Shown: in pieces, positions 55,801 to 64,000 of the stretch
Numbering within the stretch: the first letter of the stretch is position 1
Layout of the letters: each line of letters starts with the position of its first letter
Assembly (NCBI GenBank): GCA_029263175.1
Contig: JAJCXZ010000061.1
Coordinates: forward strand, 1-64,000
From: Acidimicrobiales bacterium
GTDB taxonomy: Bacteria; Actinomycetota; Acidimicrobiia; Acidimicrobiales; Aldehydirespiratoraceae
Length of the DNA stretch: 64,000 nucleotides
Reading direction: 5' to 3'
Position numbers and translations under genes: made by a program
The notes under the pieces: generated by a model
The model's database searches: none
What the model saw: only the letters and a program-made list of their open reading frames with translations
What the model was told of the DNA's origin: nothing

Positions 55801-56297
55801 AGGGCGCCGACGGCCTTGCTGCCGCGGTTGCTCGATCCCTCCACAAGCTGATGGCGTACAAGGACGAATATGAAGTGGCCCGGTTGATCGTCGGACCCGA
55901 GGCGAAGGAGGCGGCCGAGTCCGTCGGCGGTTCTGGCGCCAAGCCAGTCGCCATGTTGCACCCCCCTGCGCTTCGCCGATTCCGAAGCAAGAAGATGGCG
56001 TTCGGTCCCGCAACACGACCAGTCCTTCGAGCTCTCGCCGCGAGTCGGGGCCTGCGCGGTACGAGGTTCGACCCGTTCGGCCGGTCGACGCTTCGTCGGC
56101 TCGAGCGCGAGCTGATCACCGAATACATCTCCACAGTCGAGACATTGCTGTCGAATCTCCGGCCGCACAATCTGGACGACGCGGTGGCGATCGCCGAGCT
56201 ACCGGATCAGATCCGGGGCTACGAAGACCTCAAACTGCGCCGGATCGACGACTACCGGGCAAGTTTGGCCAGCGCGATGGCGAATCGCTCGACCTGA
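52839..56297 (+). CDS. Indolepyruvate ferredoxin oxidoreductase, fused alpha-beta form
   Basis: This 1152-residue enzyme fuses the thiamine-diphosphate subunit (N-terminal pyrimidine-binding domain starting near GYPGSPLGGLD, CSGCPHNWGT and GAGTGCHGM cofactor region), a cysteine-rich iron-sulfur stretch (ICEGCGDCGDKSNCLSV, CNFDYSCVEGDCPAF) and the gamma-type domain (RLAGIGGTGVVTVAQVL). It oxidatively decarboxylates arylpyruvates from aromatic amino acids to aryl-CoA, reducing ferredoxin. The divergent Lrp regulator supports an amino acid link. Confidence 0.93.
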   Translation: MTDITDYRLEDRYDADTGRVLLTGIQALTRIPVDQLRNDRRHGLNTAALLSGYPGSPLGGLDLEIARAVRQVKDLPIVHQPAVNEELAASAVMGSQLASTRPDARYDGVVGIWYGKAPGLDRATDALRHGVFAGSSPKGGALAVVGDDPMAKSSTMPSSSDAALVDLHMPILYPGTSAECLELGLHGVAMSRASGLWSSLKVVTPVADGSGTVDLPVLERQPVMPTIEINGTQWASRPNAVFLGPRMVEVEREFREVRLELAHQYGVQNNLNRVTVDSPDAWIGLVATGFTYHQLLEALRRLGLPDEASIGEAGIRLLHLRMPVPFDRDRIRDFARGLDQVLVIEEKNPTLEWLIKDALYAMSERPVVLGKTNEDDSALMPSFGRLDADTIVTPLRSRLSTRLETRLKPLEQAAPKAPRERIPLTVNRTPFFCSGCPHNWGTKVPEGMLVGAGTGCHGMSLLMDAERVGETIGITAMGNEGAHWIGMSPFVDTPHIVQNFGDGTYFHSGQLAVQAAIGAGANITFKILYNDTVAMTGGQEASFRVGVPELVRILDAQGVARVLITTDELDGYERNGLPPGCEVWDRTRILEAQEVLSTVPGVTVLINHQPCAAELRRDRKRGRIERPRTRIVINHRICEGCGDCGDKSNCLSVQPTQTALGRKTQIDQATCNFDYSCVEGDCPAFMKVVVSDTHAGSAEPPPLDELPQPTPRTDLGDRVAIRLAGIGGTGVVTVAQVLSTAAMFDGWDVNGLDQTGLSQKAGPVVSDVVLTRAGIPTSNLVGAGEADTVLAFDALVAAGDGAVAAVGERTRLIGSSAEVPTGAMISSPEIGYPELDQVLGRMPSSEPGLWMDAVGLTEALLGDAAPANILMLGVAVQSGAIPVSPAAIERAIDLNGVAVAANLAAFGWGRRWAVDPDGVSAALVERNDAGLRVVVPALPEALARRVEALGDDDLRADVALRAADLVGYQGSAYAERYLDVVEPVARTKGADGLAAAVARSLHKLMAYKDEYEVARLIVGPEAKEAAESVGGSGAKPVAMLHPPALRRFRSKKMAFGPATRPVLRALAASRGLRGTRFDPFGRSTLRRLERELITEYISTVETLLSNLRPHNLDDAVAIAELPDQIRGYEDLKLRRIDDYRASLASAMANRST

Positions 56298-57292
56298 CCC
56301 GGGTCCGTTGCCCATGAGGTGACCAGCCGGATGACGGACTGGTCACCGGGCCGTGGCTCCCACACATAGAAGGCGAACTGCTCCTGCAATGCTTCGATGA
56401 CCGGGTTGGGTAGCAACGCGAAGACCTGGTTGCTCTCGGTCTTGGCGGCCAGCTCGAAACCGGCGGCGGTAACTCCGGCGGCAAGGGCGCCCGCCGCCCC
56501 GTTGGCCTCGTTCGAAGCCCGCTCGAATAGCCCGTCGGTGAACAGCGTTTTGAACTGCAAACCGAGTGCTCGACCCTTCGCGAGTAGCGCTCCCCGCTGC
56601 TTGATGTGGAAGTCGAAGTCGTCAGCGAGGCTCTCGTTCGGCAGCACGATCGCTTCGCCAAAGAGGGTCCCGGCCTTTGTGCCGCCGATCCAGAACACAT
56701 CGGCCAGAGCGCTCAGGTCGGCAAGAGTCAGCCCGCCGGCGCGATCTGACGCAAGGGCCACGCCGAGCCGGGCACCATCGACCAGCAACAACAGGTCGTG
56801 GGTTCGACACACATCCCGTAGAGCCACCATCTCGTCGCGGGTGTAGACGGTGCCGAACTCGGTCGCGTTCGAGACATAGACGAGGCGGGGTCGGGCCATG
56901 TGCGGGAACTGTCCGTTGGCCGCGACAGCGGCATCGACGTCGGCAGGAGTCAGCTTCCCATCGGCCGACGGCATGGTGATGATCTTGTGCCCCGTGGCTT
57001 CGATGGCTCCGGTCTCTCGCATGACCATGTGGCCGGAGGCGGCCGAGATGACCGCTTCGTGCGAACGCAGGACAGCTGAGCAGATGATGAGGTTCGCCAG
57101 GGTTCCCCCACCGACGAAGTAGACCGGCACCTCCGGGCGACCGCATTCGTGGGCGATGAGCCTGCGAGCCTCCATCGAGTACTCGTCGTTGCCGTATGCC
57201 GTCTGCTGAGACAGGTTGGTCTCGCTGAGTGCGGCCAGGATCTCCGGGTGACAGCCTTCGCTGTAGTCGTCGAGGAAGCTGTAGATCGTCAT
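56252..57292 (-). CDS. Low-specificity threonine aldolase (beta-eliminating lyase family)
   Basis: This 346-residue PLP enzyme has LDDYSEGCHPEILAAL, GGGTLANLI, LLLLVDGARLGVAL and the PLP lysine in FWIGGTKAGTLFGEA. The family splits L-threonine or L-allo-threonine to glycine and acetaldehyde. The 3' end overlaps the convergent oxidoreductase gene by 46 bases. Confidence 0.9.
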   Translation of the reverse strand: MTIYSFLDDYSEGCHPEILAALSETNLSQQTAYGNDEYSMEARRLIAHECGRPEVPVYFVGGGTLANLIICSAVLRSHEAVISAASGHMVMRETGAIEATGHKIITMPSADGKLTPADVDAAVAANGQFPHMARPRLVYVSNATEFGTVYTRDEMVALRDVCRTHDLLLLVDGARLGVALASDRAGGLTLADLSALADVFWIGGTKAGTLFGEAIVLPNESLADDFDFHIKQRGALLAKGRALGLQFKTLFTDGLFERASNEANGAAGALAAGVTAAGFELAAKTESNQVFALLPNPVIEALQEQFAFYVWEPRPGDQSVIRLVTSWATDPGQVERFAIALAKLAR

Positions 57293-57349
57293 GATTCGAG
57301 AAACCTACGTGCTCGACTACGAGCGCTCAATGTGGCCTTGATTTCGCCC

Positions 57350-59893
57350 CTACTTGATCTCCCAGATGTGTTGGCCGTTCGAGCCGGCGTTGGTCGCAGT
57401 GGCCGAAAGGGAATGCGACCCGCCATTGACCAGTGCGCGGCTGGTCAGCGATCCGGGGAGTTGAAACGAGCCTTCGGCGCTACCCGTGCCGTTCGACCAG
57501 CCGGCGACGGCCGGTGTTCCCCCGAACCCACCCTCGCCGTCGCTGGCGTCGCCTGTCTCCCACTCGATGAAGTCGTAGAGGAACACGATGTCGAAGGCGC
57601 CCGGTCGTACATCGTCACGTTCGATGAGATACAGCGAGAACGAGTTGAGCAGCTCGGTGTGCTCGTCGTAGTAGCCGACGGAGTCCCACGAGACGCAGAA
57701 GGCATCGGCGTCGCCGACCTTCGCCGGGCCGTACCGCACTGTTCCTGCGCCACGCGTGTCGACGTCGGCGAAGAAGGGCGCAATGATCGCCTGCTCACTT
57801 CCGGCGAGCGCAAATGGCGTGAAGGTCGAGAGGCCCTCGTCGAATGTGACGTTGCCATTGTTGTTGACCCACATCGTCGAGAACTTCTGTCCATAGAAGT
57901 CGAGCTCGAAGGGAAGCTCCACCTCGGGGCTGAACCCGTCATCGTTGGGCGCAACCTGCCCAGCGGAGCAGTCAAGGGCCTGCGGGGCCGGTTCCTCCAC
58001 TTCCGGGTCGCAGACATCGCCGAGCTTGTCGTTGTCGACATCCTCCTGGTCGGCATTCGCAACTCCCGGACAGTTGTCGAGCGGGACTGTCGCGTCGGGC
58101 CACGGCGCGTAGTCGGGCCATCCGTCTTCGTCGGGGTCATTGGCGTAGACCACCGTCACGTCGCGAATGATCCGGTCGAGATCGGTGTCGGCCTCGAACA
58201 AAATCCTTGTGGCCCAGTGGAGACGATCGACCCCCGCCACATCGGCCAGCCCACCCGAAGGACGAGCAAAGGGCGTCACTTCGAGCCGACTCAACGCGAG
58301 GGTGGCGAGCTGTTCGTCGATCAACTTGTCGGGGTTGTCCTCCCCGGGGTTGCCGTAGCCCTTGGGGCAGAAATCGATGGCATCAGTAACTCTCAGGTGG
58401 AGGTCTGCGACCATCGAGACCTTTGTGATGACGCCGCGCTCGTTCGCCTCGGGCACGATCTCCACGGTGCCGGTGAATAGGCGTTCGTCGGGGACATCTC
58501 GGCCCAGGATGAATGCCTTTCCCGGGCCGCCGGCCAGATTCCCGGGTGTGCTGTAGATCTCGCCGAAGTTGATTGCTCGGAATCCACGCTCGGGATCCTG
58601 GTCCTGCACCCTGAATGTCGCCGGCGACGCCGGAGCTTGCAGCTCGGGGAGGCCGACTTCGAGCAGGCTATCCAGCAAGACATTTGCGAAGGCGAGAGTC
58701 TCAGGGGCCTTTCGGAACTCGTCGGCGGCCGAGTTGGCCGACTTTCGTTCGTCGCTCTCCGGCGCAGCGGTCAAATAGGTTGCGTACATCAAGCTCGAGG
58801 TACCGCTGATCTTCACCGCAAGGAATGGGATCAGGAAGTTCTTGAGGAACTGGTCGGCCCCAAACGCCGTGACTTGGTTGAATTCGGTGCACAAGGCCGC
58901 CTGCCCGCCCCACTTGTTCCAAGGACCGTCAGGCAGAAGGCGGAGTTCGAGCCCATGAAGGGTGGTGATCTCGGTGGACACCAGTTCGCCGTCGACTCGT
59001 TCGTCGAGGTCGTGCAGCTCAAGGGTGTCAGGGTCGAGCCCAACGAGGTCGATGTCGGCCGGCTCGAGGCCGTAGCCGGCCGGGTCGTAGGAGACCGAGA
59101 TCGGTCGCTCGAACGTCAACCCGGTCGGCGACAGATCGACGATCGGGAATCCGATCGTGTCCTTCATACCGGTGGGCCGCAGCGTCGTGGCATGGATGAG
59201 CGTGGGTTCGATGACAGCACCGGCAGGGATTTCAACGCGCCAACCGTCGCCCTCGATCGTCTCACCCTCGGGTCCGACCTCGACTGGCTCGGCCAATCGT
59301 GTCAACGGAGTGACCCCTGCATCGCCGAGTCCCTCCCGAACGTGTGCCTCGCCGATCCCGGCGAGATGACCGTCGGCAAAGACCTGGAACAACAGCCAGC
59401 CGTCAGGCACGTCGCGGAGCCGGAACGATCCGTCGCTTCGGCTGGTAGCGGTGATGGACCCGTAGGAGATTCGGGCTCCCGCGATCGGTTCGCCGTCATC
59501 GCTCGATCTGACCGTCCCGACGACGACGCCCCTTGCCTGATCGATCTGTTGGTCGACGACAGCGGTAGCGCTCAGGTCGCTCGAGCCATGCATCCGGACC
59601 TCGAGAGTGTTGCTGGTATCCGGTCGGAGGCCGACCTCCATCTCGAACGTGCCGTCGAGGCCGATGGCCGTGGACAGCGGCATCATCCCCCCGGTGACCA
59701 TGATCAATTCATCGGGAGGGCCGGTGCCGGTCACCGTCACGCTCGCCGACACCGATTCTTCCGGTACGTCGATGACGACGTCGGTTCCGGACCCGCGCCA
59801 CCAGAGCACCGTGATGGCCGTCGCCACCAGCACAACGCCGGTGGCAACCACCACCTTCCATCGAACGGGCCCACTGACTGACCGCTGCGTCAC
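57350..59893 (-). CDS. Large surface or secreted protein with carboxypeptidase-like, TSP3 and NIDO domains
   Basis: This 847-residue protein has an N-terminal membrane anchor (WKVVVATGVVLVATAITVLWW), beta-rich domains with a carboxypeptidase-regulatory-like repeat (GVVVGTVRSSDDGEPIAGARISYGSITATSRSDGSFRL), a thrombospondin type 3 calcium-binding stretch (DPDEDGWPDYAPW to DVDNDKLGDVCDPE), and a C-terminal nidogen-like (NIDO) domain (FSTMWVNNNGNVTFDEGLSTFTPF, IIAPFFADVDTRGAGTVRYG). Such proteins are adhesion or cell-surface factors. GTG 59893 starts just before the anchor; the frame runs on upstream through unrelated DNA. Confidence 0.8.
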   Translation of the reverse strand: MTQRSVSGPVRWKVVVATGVVLVATAITVLWWRGSGTDVVIDVPEESVSASVTVTGTGPPDELIMVTGGMMPLSTAIGLDGTFEMEVGLRPDTSNTLEVRMHGSSDLSATAVVDQQIDQARGVVVGTVRSSDDGEPIAGARISYGSITATSRSDGSFRLRDVPDGWLLFQVFADGHLAGIGEAHVREGLGDAGVTPLTRLAEPVEVGPEGETIEGDGWRVEIPAGAVIEPTLIHATTLRPTGMKDTIGFPIVDLSPTGLTFERPISVSYDPAGYGLEPADIDLVGLDPDTLELHDLDERVDGELVSTEITTLHGLELRLLPDGPWNKWGGQAALCTEFNQVTAFGADQFLKNFLIPFLAVKISGTSSLMYATYLTAAPESDERKSANSAADEFRKAPETLAFANVLLDSLLEVGLPELQAPASPATFRVQDQDPERGFRAINFGEIYSTPGNLAGGPGKAFILGRDVPDERLFTGTVEIVPEANERGVITKVSMVADLHLRVTDAIDFCPKGYGNPGEDNPDKLIDEQLATLALSRLEVTPFARPSGGLADVAGVDRLHWATRILFEADTDLDRIIRDVTVVYANDPDEDGWPDYAPWPDATVPLDNCPGVANADQEDVDNDKLGDVCDPEVEEPAPQALDCSAGQVAPNDDGFSPEVELPFELDFYGQKFSTMWVNNNGNVTFDEGLSTFTPFALAGSEQAIIAPFFADVDTRGAGTVRYGPAKVGDADAFCVSWDSVGYYDEHTELLNSFSLYLIERDDVRPGAFDIVFLYDFIEWETGDASDGEGGFGGTPAVAGWSNGTGSAEGSFQLPGSLTSRALVNGGSHSLSATATNAGSNGQHIWEIK

Positions 59894-59946
59894 ACCACGA
59901 AACCTAGTGCGTCCACTTGTGCGATGGCCGAGAGGTCGTATTGGGT

Positions 59947-59963
59947 GACGCCCCGTTGGCGTC
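59947..59963 (-). terminator. Hairpin after the peroxiredoxin gene
   Basis: GACGCC and GGCGTC form a perfect 6-bp stem with a 5-base loop 8 bases past the stop of the peroxiredoxin gene. No T-run follows on the minus strand, so it is a weak candidate. Confidence 0.35.
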
Positions 59964-59970
59964 GCGCTGG

Positions 59971-60636
59971 TCAGGCGTGCACGGGTTCGGCGACGTATCG
60001 CAGGTAGGGCAGCGGCGCGTCCCAGCCGTCGGGGTAGCGGTCTGCGGCGGCGTCGTCGGTGACCGAGGGCACGATGATCACGGCGTCGCCGTGCTGCCAG
60101 TTGGCCGGGGTGGCGACCTGCTGTTGAGAAGTGAGTTGGCAGGAGTCGAGCAATCGGAGGATCTCGAGGAAGTTGCGTCCTGTCGTCATCGGGTAGGTCA
60201 GCGTGGCCTTGATCCTCTTGTCGGGTCCGATGATGAACACTGAACGGGCGGTGGCGTTGTCCATCGCAGTCCGGCCCTGGGCGGAGTTCCCGGTGTCGCC
60301 GGGCAGCATGTCGTACAACTTCACGACCTCGAGGTCGGGGTCGCCGATCAGCGGATAGTTCACCGCACATCCGGTCGCGAGTTCGATGTCGGCTGACCAA
60401 GCGACGTGGTCGGAGACACCGTCGACGCTGATACCGATGATCTTGCAGTTCCGGGCATCGAATTCCTCCTTGAGGCGGGCGACGGCACCCAGTTCGGTGG
60501 TGCACACCGGTGTGAAATCCTTGGGATGCGAGAAGAGCAGTGCCCAGCTGTCGCCGAGCCAGTCGTGGAACTGGATCTTGCCGTCGGTTGTGTCGGCCAG
60601 GAAGTCGGGGGCCTCGTCGTTGATTCGAAGAGTCAT
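59971..60636 (-). CDS. 1-Cys peroxiredoxin (Prx6-type)
   Basis: This 221-residue peroxiredoxin has the peroxidatic Cys in HPKDFTPVCTTELGAV and the long C-terminal domain typical of Prx6 (FIIGPDKRIKATLTYPMTTGRNFLEILRLLDS, then TPANWQHGDAVIIVPSVTDD). It reduces peroxides. The start at 60636 gives the usual N-terminus MTLRINDEAPDF. It is divergent from the SARP regulator across about 300 bases. Confidence 0.92.
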   Translation of the reverse strand: MTLRINDEAPDFLADTTDGKIQFHDWLGDSWALLFSHPKDFTPVCTTELGAVARLKEEFDARNCKIIGISVDGVSDHVAWSADIELATGCAVNYPLIGDPDLEVVKLYDMLPGDTGNSAQGRTAMDNATARSVFIIGPDKRIKATLTYPMTTGRNFLEILRLLDSCQLTSQQQVATPANWQHGDAVIIVPSVTDDAAADRYPDGWDAPLPYLRYVAEPVHA

Positions 60637-60940
60637 GATTTCGGTTCTTTCTCGTGTTGTGCGATATCGCTCGACGCGGTGCCGAACGAATGGAGACCAC
60701 GAGGTTCGGTTCGCGATCACCGAGTACAGGTATCGCACCAACAGGTTCCGATTCGGTAGACAACCGGTAGACGAGTGAGTACAGGCGGTCGAGGCGCCGT
60801 CCACTGCAGATTGGCCCTCCGGCTGGCGCTCCGTGTCCCCAGCCACCCCGCCGCGGCCTCGGCCATCTGTCGGGCGGCCATATCACTTCGAGCCGATGTC
60901 GCATACGGTGGTTCCGGCACCGTGGGGAGCCGGTAGACAC
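60637..60940. promoter_or_regulatory. Divergent control region with 11-bp-spaced direct repeats
   Basis: This 304-base gap between the peroxiredoxin and the SARP regulator contains no gene that I can support. CGGTAGAC occurs at 60754-60761 and 60765-60772, an exact 11-base period, with a weaker unit AGGTTCCG one period before (60743), and once more at 60931-60938. SARP proteins bind direct heptamer repeats with 11-base spacing, so these are candidate sites for the adjacent regulator. Confidence 0.5.
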
Positions 60941-63900
60941 GTGGTTGACGGCCTGAGTAGCGAATCTGTTTTGGACACCTCTCATCCGATCGAGGTGTCG
61001 ATCCTTGGACCTCTCGAGGTTCGTCGTGCTGGCGCGGCCATTGAATTGCCCGGCCGTCGCCACCTTCAGCTGCTGGTGAGCCTCGTCCTCGACCGAGGTC
61101 GGCCGGTTGCCACCGAAACGCTCGTCGACCGTCTTTGGGGCGAGTCACCGCCGTCGTCGGCAACCAAGACCGTGCAGAAGTACGTATGGGAACTGCGACG
61201 GGTACTCGGCTCGGAGGTGGGTGGATTCCTGGCCACCGAAGGTCGGGGCTACGTGCTCCGCCTCGATTCCGAAGCGGTCGACGCGCAGCGGTTCGAGTCG
61301 CTGGTCGCCGCGGCGCGGCAACTTCCCGCCGCCGAGGCCGTGGAGGTCCTCCAGGAAGCGGAGGACCTCTGGAGGGGTTCAGCGCTCGAAGGCTTCGCTC
61401 ACCTCGATGAGGCGAGGCCAACCGCGATGGGGCTGGAGGAACTCCGCCTCTCTGCGACACAGCGGCGCTTGGGTCTTCTCCTCGAACTGGAGCGCCATCT
61501 CGACGCTCTCGCCGAGTTGGAGCAGTTGACGATCGAACATCCACTCCGCGAAGAGCTGTGGGCTCACTTGATGGTGGCACGTGCTCGCAGTGGGCGACGG
61601 AACGACGCTCTTGCGGCGTTCCAGCAGATCCGTCACCAGCTCGCCCACGAGCTGGGCATGGAACCGTCATCGCGGCTTCGCGAGCTCGAGGCCAAGATCC
61701 TCGACGGCAGCCTGGCGCTCTCCGAACCAGATTCGGGAGGCGGAGTCGGCCGAGCGGCCAGGCTCCCCTACGCAGTCAGCACATTCGTCGGCCGAGCCCA
61801 GCTTCTCGCCCAGCTCGAAGATGAACTCGCGGTCGCCCGACTCGTCACCCTGACTGGGCCGGGGGGCTCGGGAAAGACCCGTCTCGCGATCGAACTCGCA
61901 CGCTCCCTTCTGCCTGCTTACGGCGAGCGGTGGTTCGTCGATCTGTCCGCCATCGAGACGCCTGACCACGTCCTGACCGCGACCGCCGATGCTCTGCGTC
62001 TCCCCAAGCAGCCGGGAACCGATGTCGCCGTTCTCGTGGAGGAGGCCATCGGCGATCGGAAGGTGGTCTTGATCCTCGACAACTGCGAGCACGTGCTCGA
62101 CGCGACCGCTGCGGTCGTCGGGAACCTGTTGGCGAGTTGCTCCAATCTCCGCGTGCTGGCCACCAGCCGGGAATCCCTGGGGCTTGCCGGCGAGCACAGC
62201 TGGCCTGTCCCTCCGCTCGACGTGCCGTCGGGGCCTGACGCGGCCGCCGATGTCCGACACTTCGAAGCAGTCGAGCTCTTCGTGGCCCGGGCCCGGGAAG
62301 CCGACCCGTCCTTCGAGCTCGACGACCGGAACAAGACGGCGGTCATCGACATCTGCACACGGCTCGATGGCCTGCCACTCGCGCTCGAATTGGCAGCCGC
62401 TCAGTTGCGGGCCATGAGCGCGATGGACATGGCCGATCGGATCGACGACCGCATGCGCGTCCTTGGTTCGAGTACCCGCCGCCCAACACGCCATGCGACA
62501 CTGCAGGCGGCAATCGACTGGAGCCACGCGCTGTTGACCTCCGCTGAGCAGCGGGTGTTCGAAGGCATCTCGGTCTTCCCCGGTTCCTTCGATCTCGCCG
62601 CCGCTACCGCGGTCGTCGCCGACGAAGACATCGGGCATGCGGCGGTTGTCGGCCTTCTGGGTCGCCTGGTGCAGCAGTCGATGGTGGTCAAAGCCGACGA
62701 CATCACGGGCCGCGGGAGGTATCGCGTCCTCGAGACGCTGCGAACGTACGGACGGGAAATTCTTGCCGACGGCGAAGAAGTCGGCCACCGCCGGGCCGCC
62801 CATGCCCGCCACTTCGCGCAGATCGCGGAGCGCATCGCCAATCCAAAGCCGAGCGACGGTGACTCCTGGCACGCCGGCCTACTCGCCGACTACCACAACC
62901 TGATGGCGGCACTGGAGTTTGCCGTCGAGCACGATATCGAGCTCGGGGCCCAGCTCGTGTACGCGCTCTCCAACCTCTGGAGTCGCACGGATCAGGTCGT
63001 CGATGGTCTTCGGTACGTGGACCCGCTACTGAACCGGCCGGACCTCTCACCTCCGATGCGGGCCCGCGTCCAGTGCTGTGCCGCCGAGCTCCGCTCCGAA
63101 CACGGTGAGGCCGTCATCGCAGAGAGGGAGGCGACCGAGGCGCTCGCCACCTTCGAGAGCATCCGGGACGAAGAAGGCAAAACGCGGGCGCAGTTTGCGC
63201 TGGGCCGGGCCCTCGCGAACAGTGGCCACTACGAGCAGGGCGAGGCCCTGATGAAGCGGGCACAGGGCTCCTTCGCCGCAACGGGAAGCACCCGTTGGGC
63301 GAGCAGCACCCACGCACTCGGCTCCATCAGGCTTAGCCAGGGTGAGTATGAGGAGGCGGAGCGAGAATTCAAGGAGGTGCTGATCTGGGCCCGGCGCCAT
63401 GGTCTCGCGTACACGAGAGCGAAGGCCGAGTGGCTGCTCGGCGTGGTGGCGCTGCGCCGGGGTCGATTCACCGAGGCACGCAGTCTCTGCGACCGCGCTC
63501 ATGCGGCCTTCGTTGACCTCGACGACCGCTCGGCGGTGGCGCACGTGGGGGTGACACTCGGCGACATCGCCCGGCTCGCCGGTGATCGAGAGGCCGCTCG
63601 CAAATTCTACGACGCCGCGTATCCGGCCCTCACCGATATCGGCGACCGGCGGTGCACGGCATCAGCCATGAAGAACCTGGCCGACCTGGAGCGTCACCGC
63701 GACGCCCGCCGCGCCGCGGAGCTCTACATGGAGTGTCTCGAACGTCGTCATCTTCTGGGTGACCGCGCCGGCGCTGCTGAAGCTCTCGAGGGGCTCGCCT
63801 GTGCGTTCTGCGACGCCGCCGACCTCACTGGGGCGGCCACCATGCTCGGGCAGGCCGAGACGATTCGTCGAGCGACGGGCTCCATCGTGCCCGACGCGGA

Positions 63901-64000
63901 GCAGGCGGTGATTGCGCAGGTCCGCGTCGAGGTTGCCGCCGGACTATCGCCGGCCGAAATGGCCGCGGCCGGGTCCGCCGGCGCTGGATTGCCGCTCGAT
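60941..64000 (+). CDS. SARP/AfsR-type regulator with NB-ARC and TPR domains (3' end beyond the window)
   Basis: At least 1020 residues are visible and the frame is open at the window end. It begins with an OmpR-like winged helix (EVSILGPLEVRRAGAAIELPGRRHLQLLVSLVLDRGRPVATETLVDRLWG) and a BTAD domain (DEARPTAMGLEELRLSATQRRLGLLLEL to RQLAHELGMEPSSRLREL). An NB-ARC ATPase follows with Walker A GPGGSGKT (near residue 305) and Walker B VVLILDNCEHVLD, then TPR-like helical repeats. Such STAND proteins control secondary metabolism or stress genes. GTG 60941 has a GGGGAG site; TTG 60971 is possible. Confidence 0.88.
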   Translation, partial: MVDGLSSESVLDTSHPIEVSILGPLEVRRAGAAIELPGRRHLQLLVSLVLDRGRPVATETLVDRLWGESPPSSATKTVQKYVWELRRVLGSEVGGFLATEGRGYVLRLDSEAVDAQRFESLVAAARQLPAAEAVEVLQEAEDLWRGSALEGFAHLDEARPTAMGLEELRLSATQRRLGLLLELERHLDALAELEQLTIEHPLREELWAHLMVARARSGRRNDALAAFQQIRHQLAHELGMEPSSRLRELEAKILDGSLALSEPDSGGGVGRAARLPYAVSTFVGRAQLLAQLEDELAVARLVTLTGPGGSGKTRLAIELARSLLPAYGERWFVDLSAIETPDHVLTATADALRLPKQPGTDVAVLVEEAIGDRKVVLILDNCEHVLDATAAVVGNLLASCSNLRVLATSRESLGLAGEHSWPVPPLDVPSGPDAAADVRHFEAVELFVARAREADPSFELDDRNKTAVIDICTRLDGLPLALELAAAQLRAMSAMDMADRIDDRMRVLGSSTRRPTRHATLQAAIDWSHALLTSAEQRVFEGISVFPGSFDLAAATAVVADEDIGHAAVVGLLGRLVQQSMVVKADDITGRGRYRVLETLRTYGREILADGEEVGHRRAAHARHFAQIAERIANPKPSDGDSWHAGLLADYHNLMAALEFAVEHDIELGAQLVYALSNLWSRTDQVVDGLRYVDPLLNRPDLSPPMRARVQCCAAELRSEHGEAVIAEREATEALATFESIRDEEGKTRAQFALGRALANSGHYEQGEALMKRAQGSFAATGSTRWASSTHALGSIRLSQGEYEEAEREFKEVLIWARRHGLAYTRAKAEWLLGVVALRRGRFTEARSLCDRAHAAFVDLDDRSAVAHVGVTLGDIARLAGDREAARKFYDAAYPALTDIGDRRCTASAMKNLADLERHRDARRAAELYMECLERRHLLGDRAGAAEALEGLACAFCDAADLTGAATMLGQAETIRRATGSIVPDAEQAVIAQVRVEVAAGLSPAEMAAAGSAGAGLPLD

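Noticed and set aside
59894-61063. Upstream extension of the NIDO protein frame to 61063
   Set aside because: The extra 390 residues are Arg/Pro-rich and overlap the peroxiredoxin gene in another frame; the anchor just after 59893 marks the true N-terminus.

Overview
The window is uniformly GC-rich, gene-dense bacterial DNA, most likely from an actinomycete. Pointers to this are an F420-type (deazaflavin) nitroreductase-like protein, an LLM-class oxidoreductase, a SARP/AfsR-type regulator, an ECF sigma factor with an RskA-like anti-sigma, an LprG/P55-like lipoprotein-MFS pair, a DUF35-partnered thiolase, many acyl-CoA enzymes, and frequent GTG starts with 4-base ATGA/GTGA overlaps. A marine or soil Acidimicrobiia-like lineage would fit, but that is inference. 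I see no rRNA, tRNA, CRISPR array, phage or insertion sequence.

Layout. 0.1-6.3 kb: Dyp peroxidase, P450-SDR pair, TrpB2-type synthase, ThrH phosphatase, family IV esterase. 6.5-9.5 kb: LprG-like protein and MFS exporter with an unusual C-terminal extension. 9.5-10.1 kb: a redoxin gene with an in-frame UGA. 10.1-12.4 kb: dehydrogenase, sigma factor, anti-sigma. 12.5-16.4 kb: crotonase, MalY-like lyase, DUF169, MFS. 16.4-17.8 kb: TlpA-like thioredoxin and CcdA. 17.9-30.8 kb: small unknowns, siderophore-interacting protein, then fatty-acid or steroid type CoA enzymes, transporters and hydrolases. 30.9-32.5 kb: acyl-CoA synthetase. 32.5-41.3 kb: a complete protocatechuate 4,5-cleavage (lig) cluster with pobA and a GntR regulator. 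42.9-48.3 kb: a seven-gene operon of unclear purpose with aconitase X (two subunits), SDR, sulfotransferase-like, Asp/Glu-racemase-like, a MerB-like gene with an in-frame UGA, and a carboxymuconolactone-decarboxylase-like gene. 48.4-52.3 kb: nucleoside salvage with PNP and a fused phosphosugar mutase-DeoC. 52.3-57.3 kb: Lrp regulator, fused indolepyruvate oxidoreductase, threonine aldolase. 57.3-64 kb: a large NIDO-domain surface protein, 1-Cys peroxiredoxin, and a SARP/NB-ARC/TPR regulator running off the end.

The two most striking signals are the candidate selenoprotein genes. In the redoxin (U46 in a U-x-x-C motif) and the MerB-like protein (U155 at the position of MerB catalytic Cys159), UGA sits where the family has a catalytic cysteine. 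In both, an RNA hairpin with a GGUC apical loop starts about 20 nt downstream, matching the layout of the E. coli fdhF SECIS. Beyond these, a family of palindromic repeats sits at gene ends, mostly between convergent genes, and supplies or abuts their stop codons. The lig cluster has matching TTGTCGACA-type palindromes in both of its divergent promoter regions.
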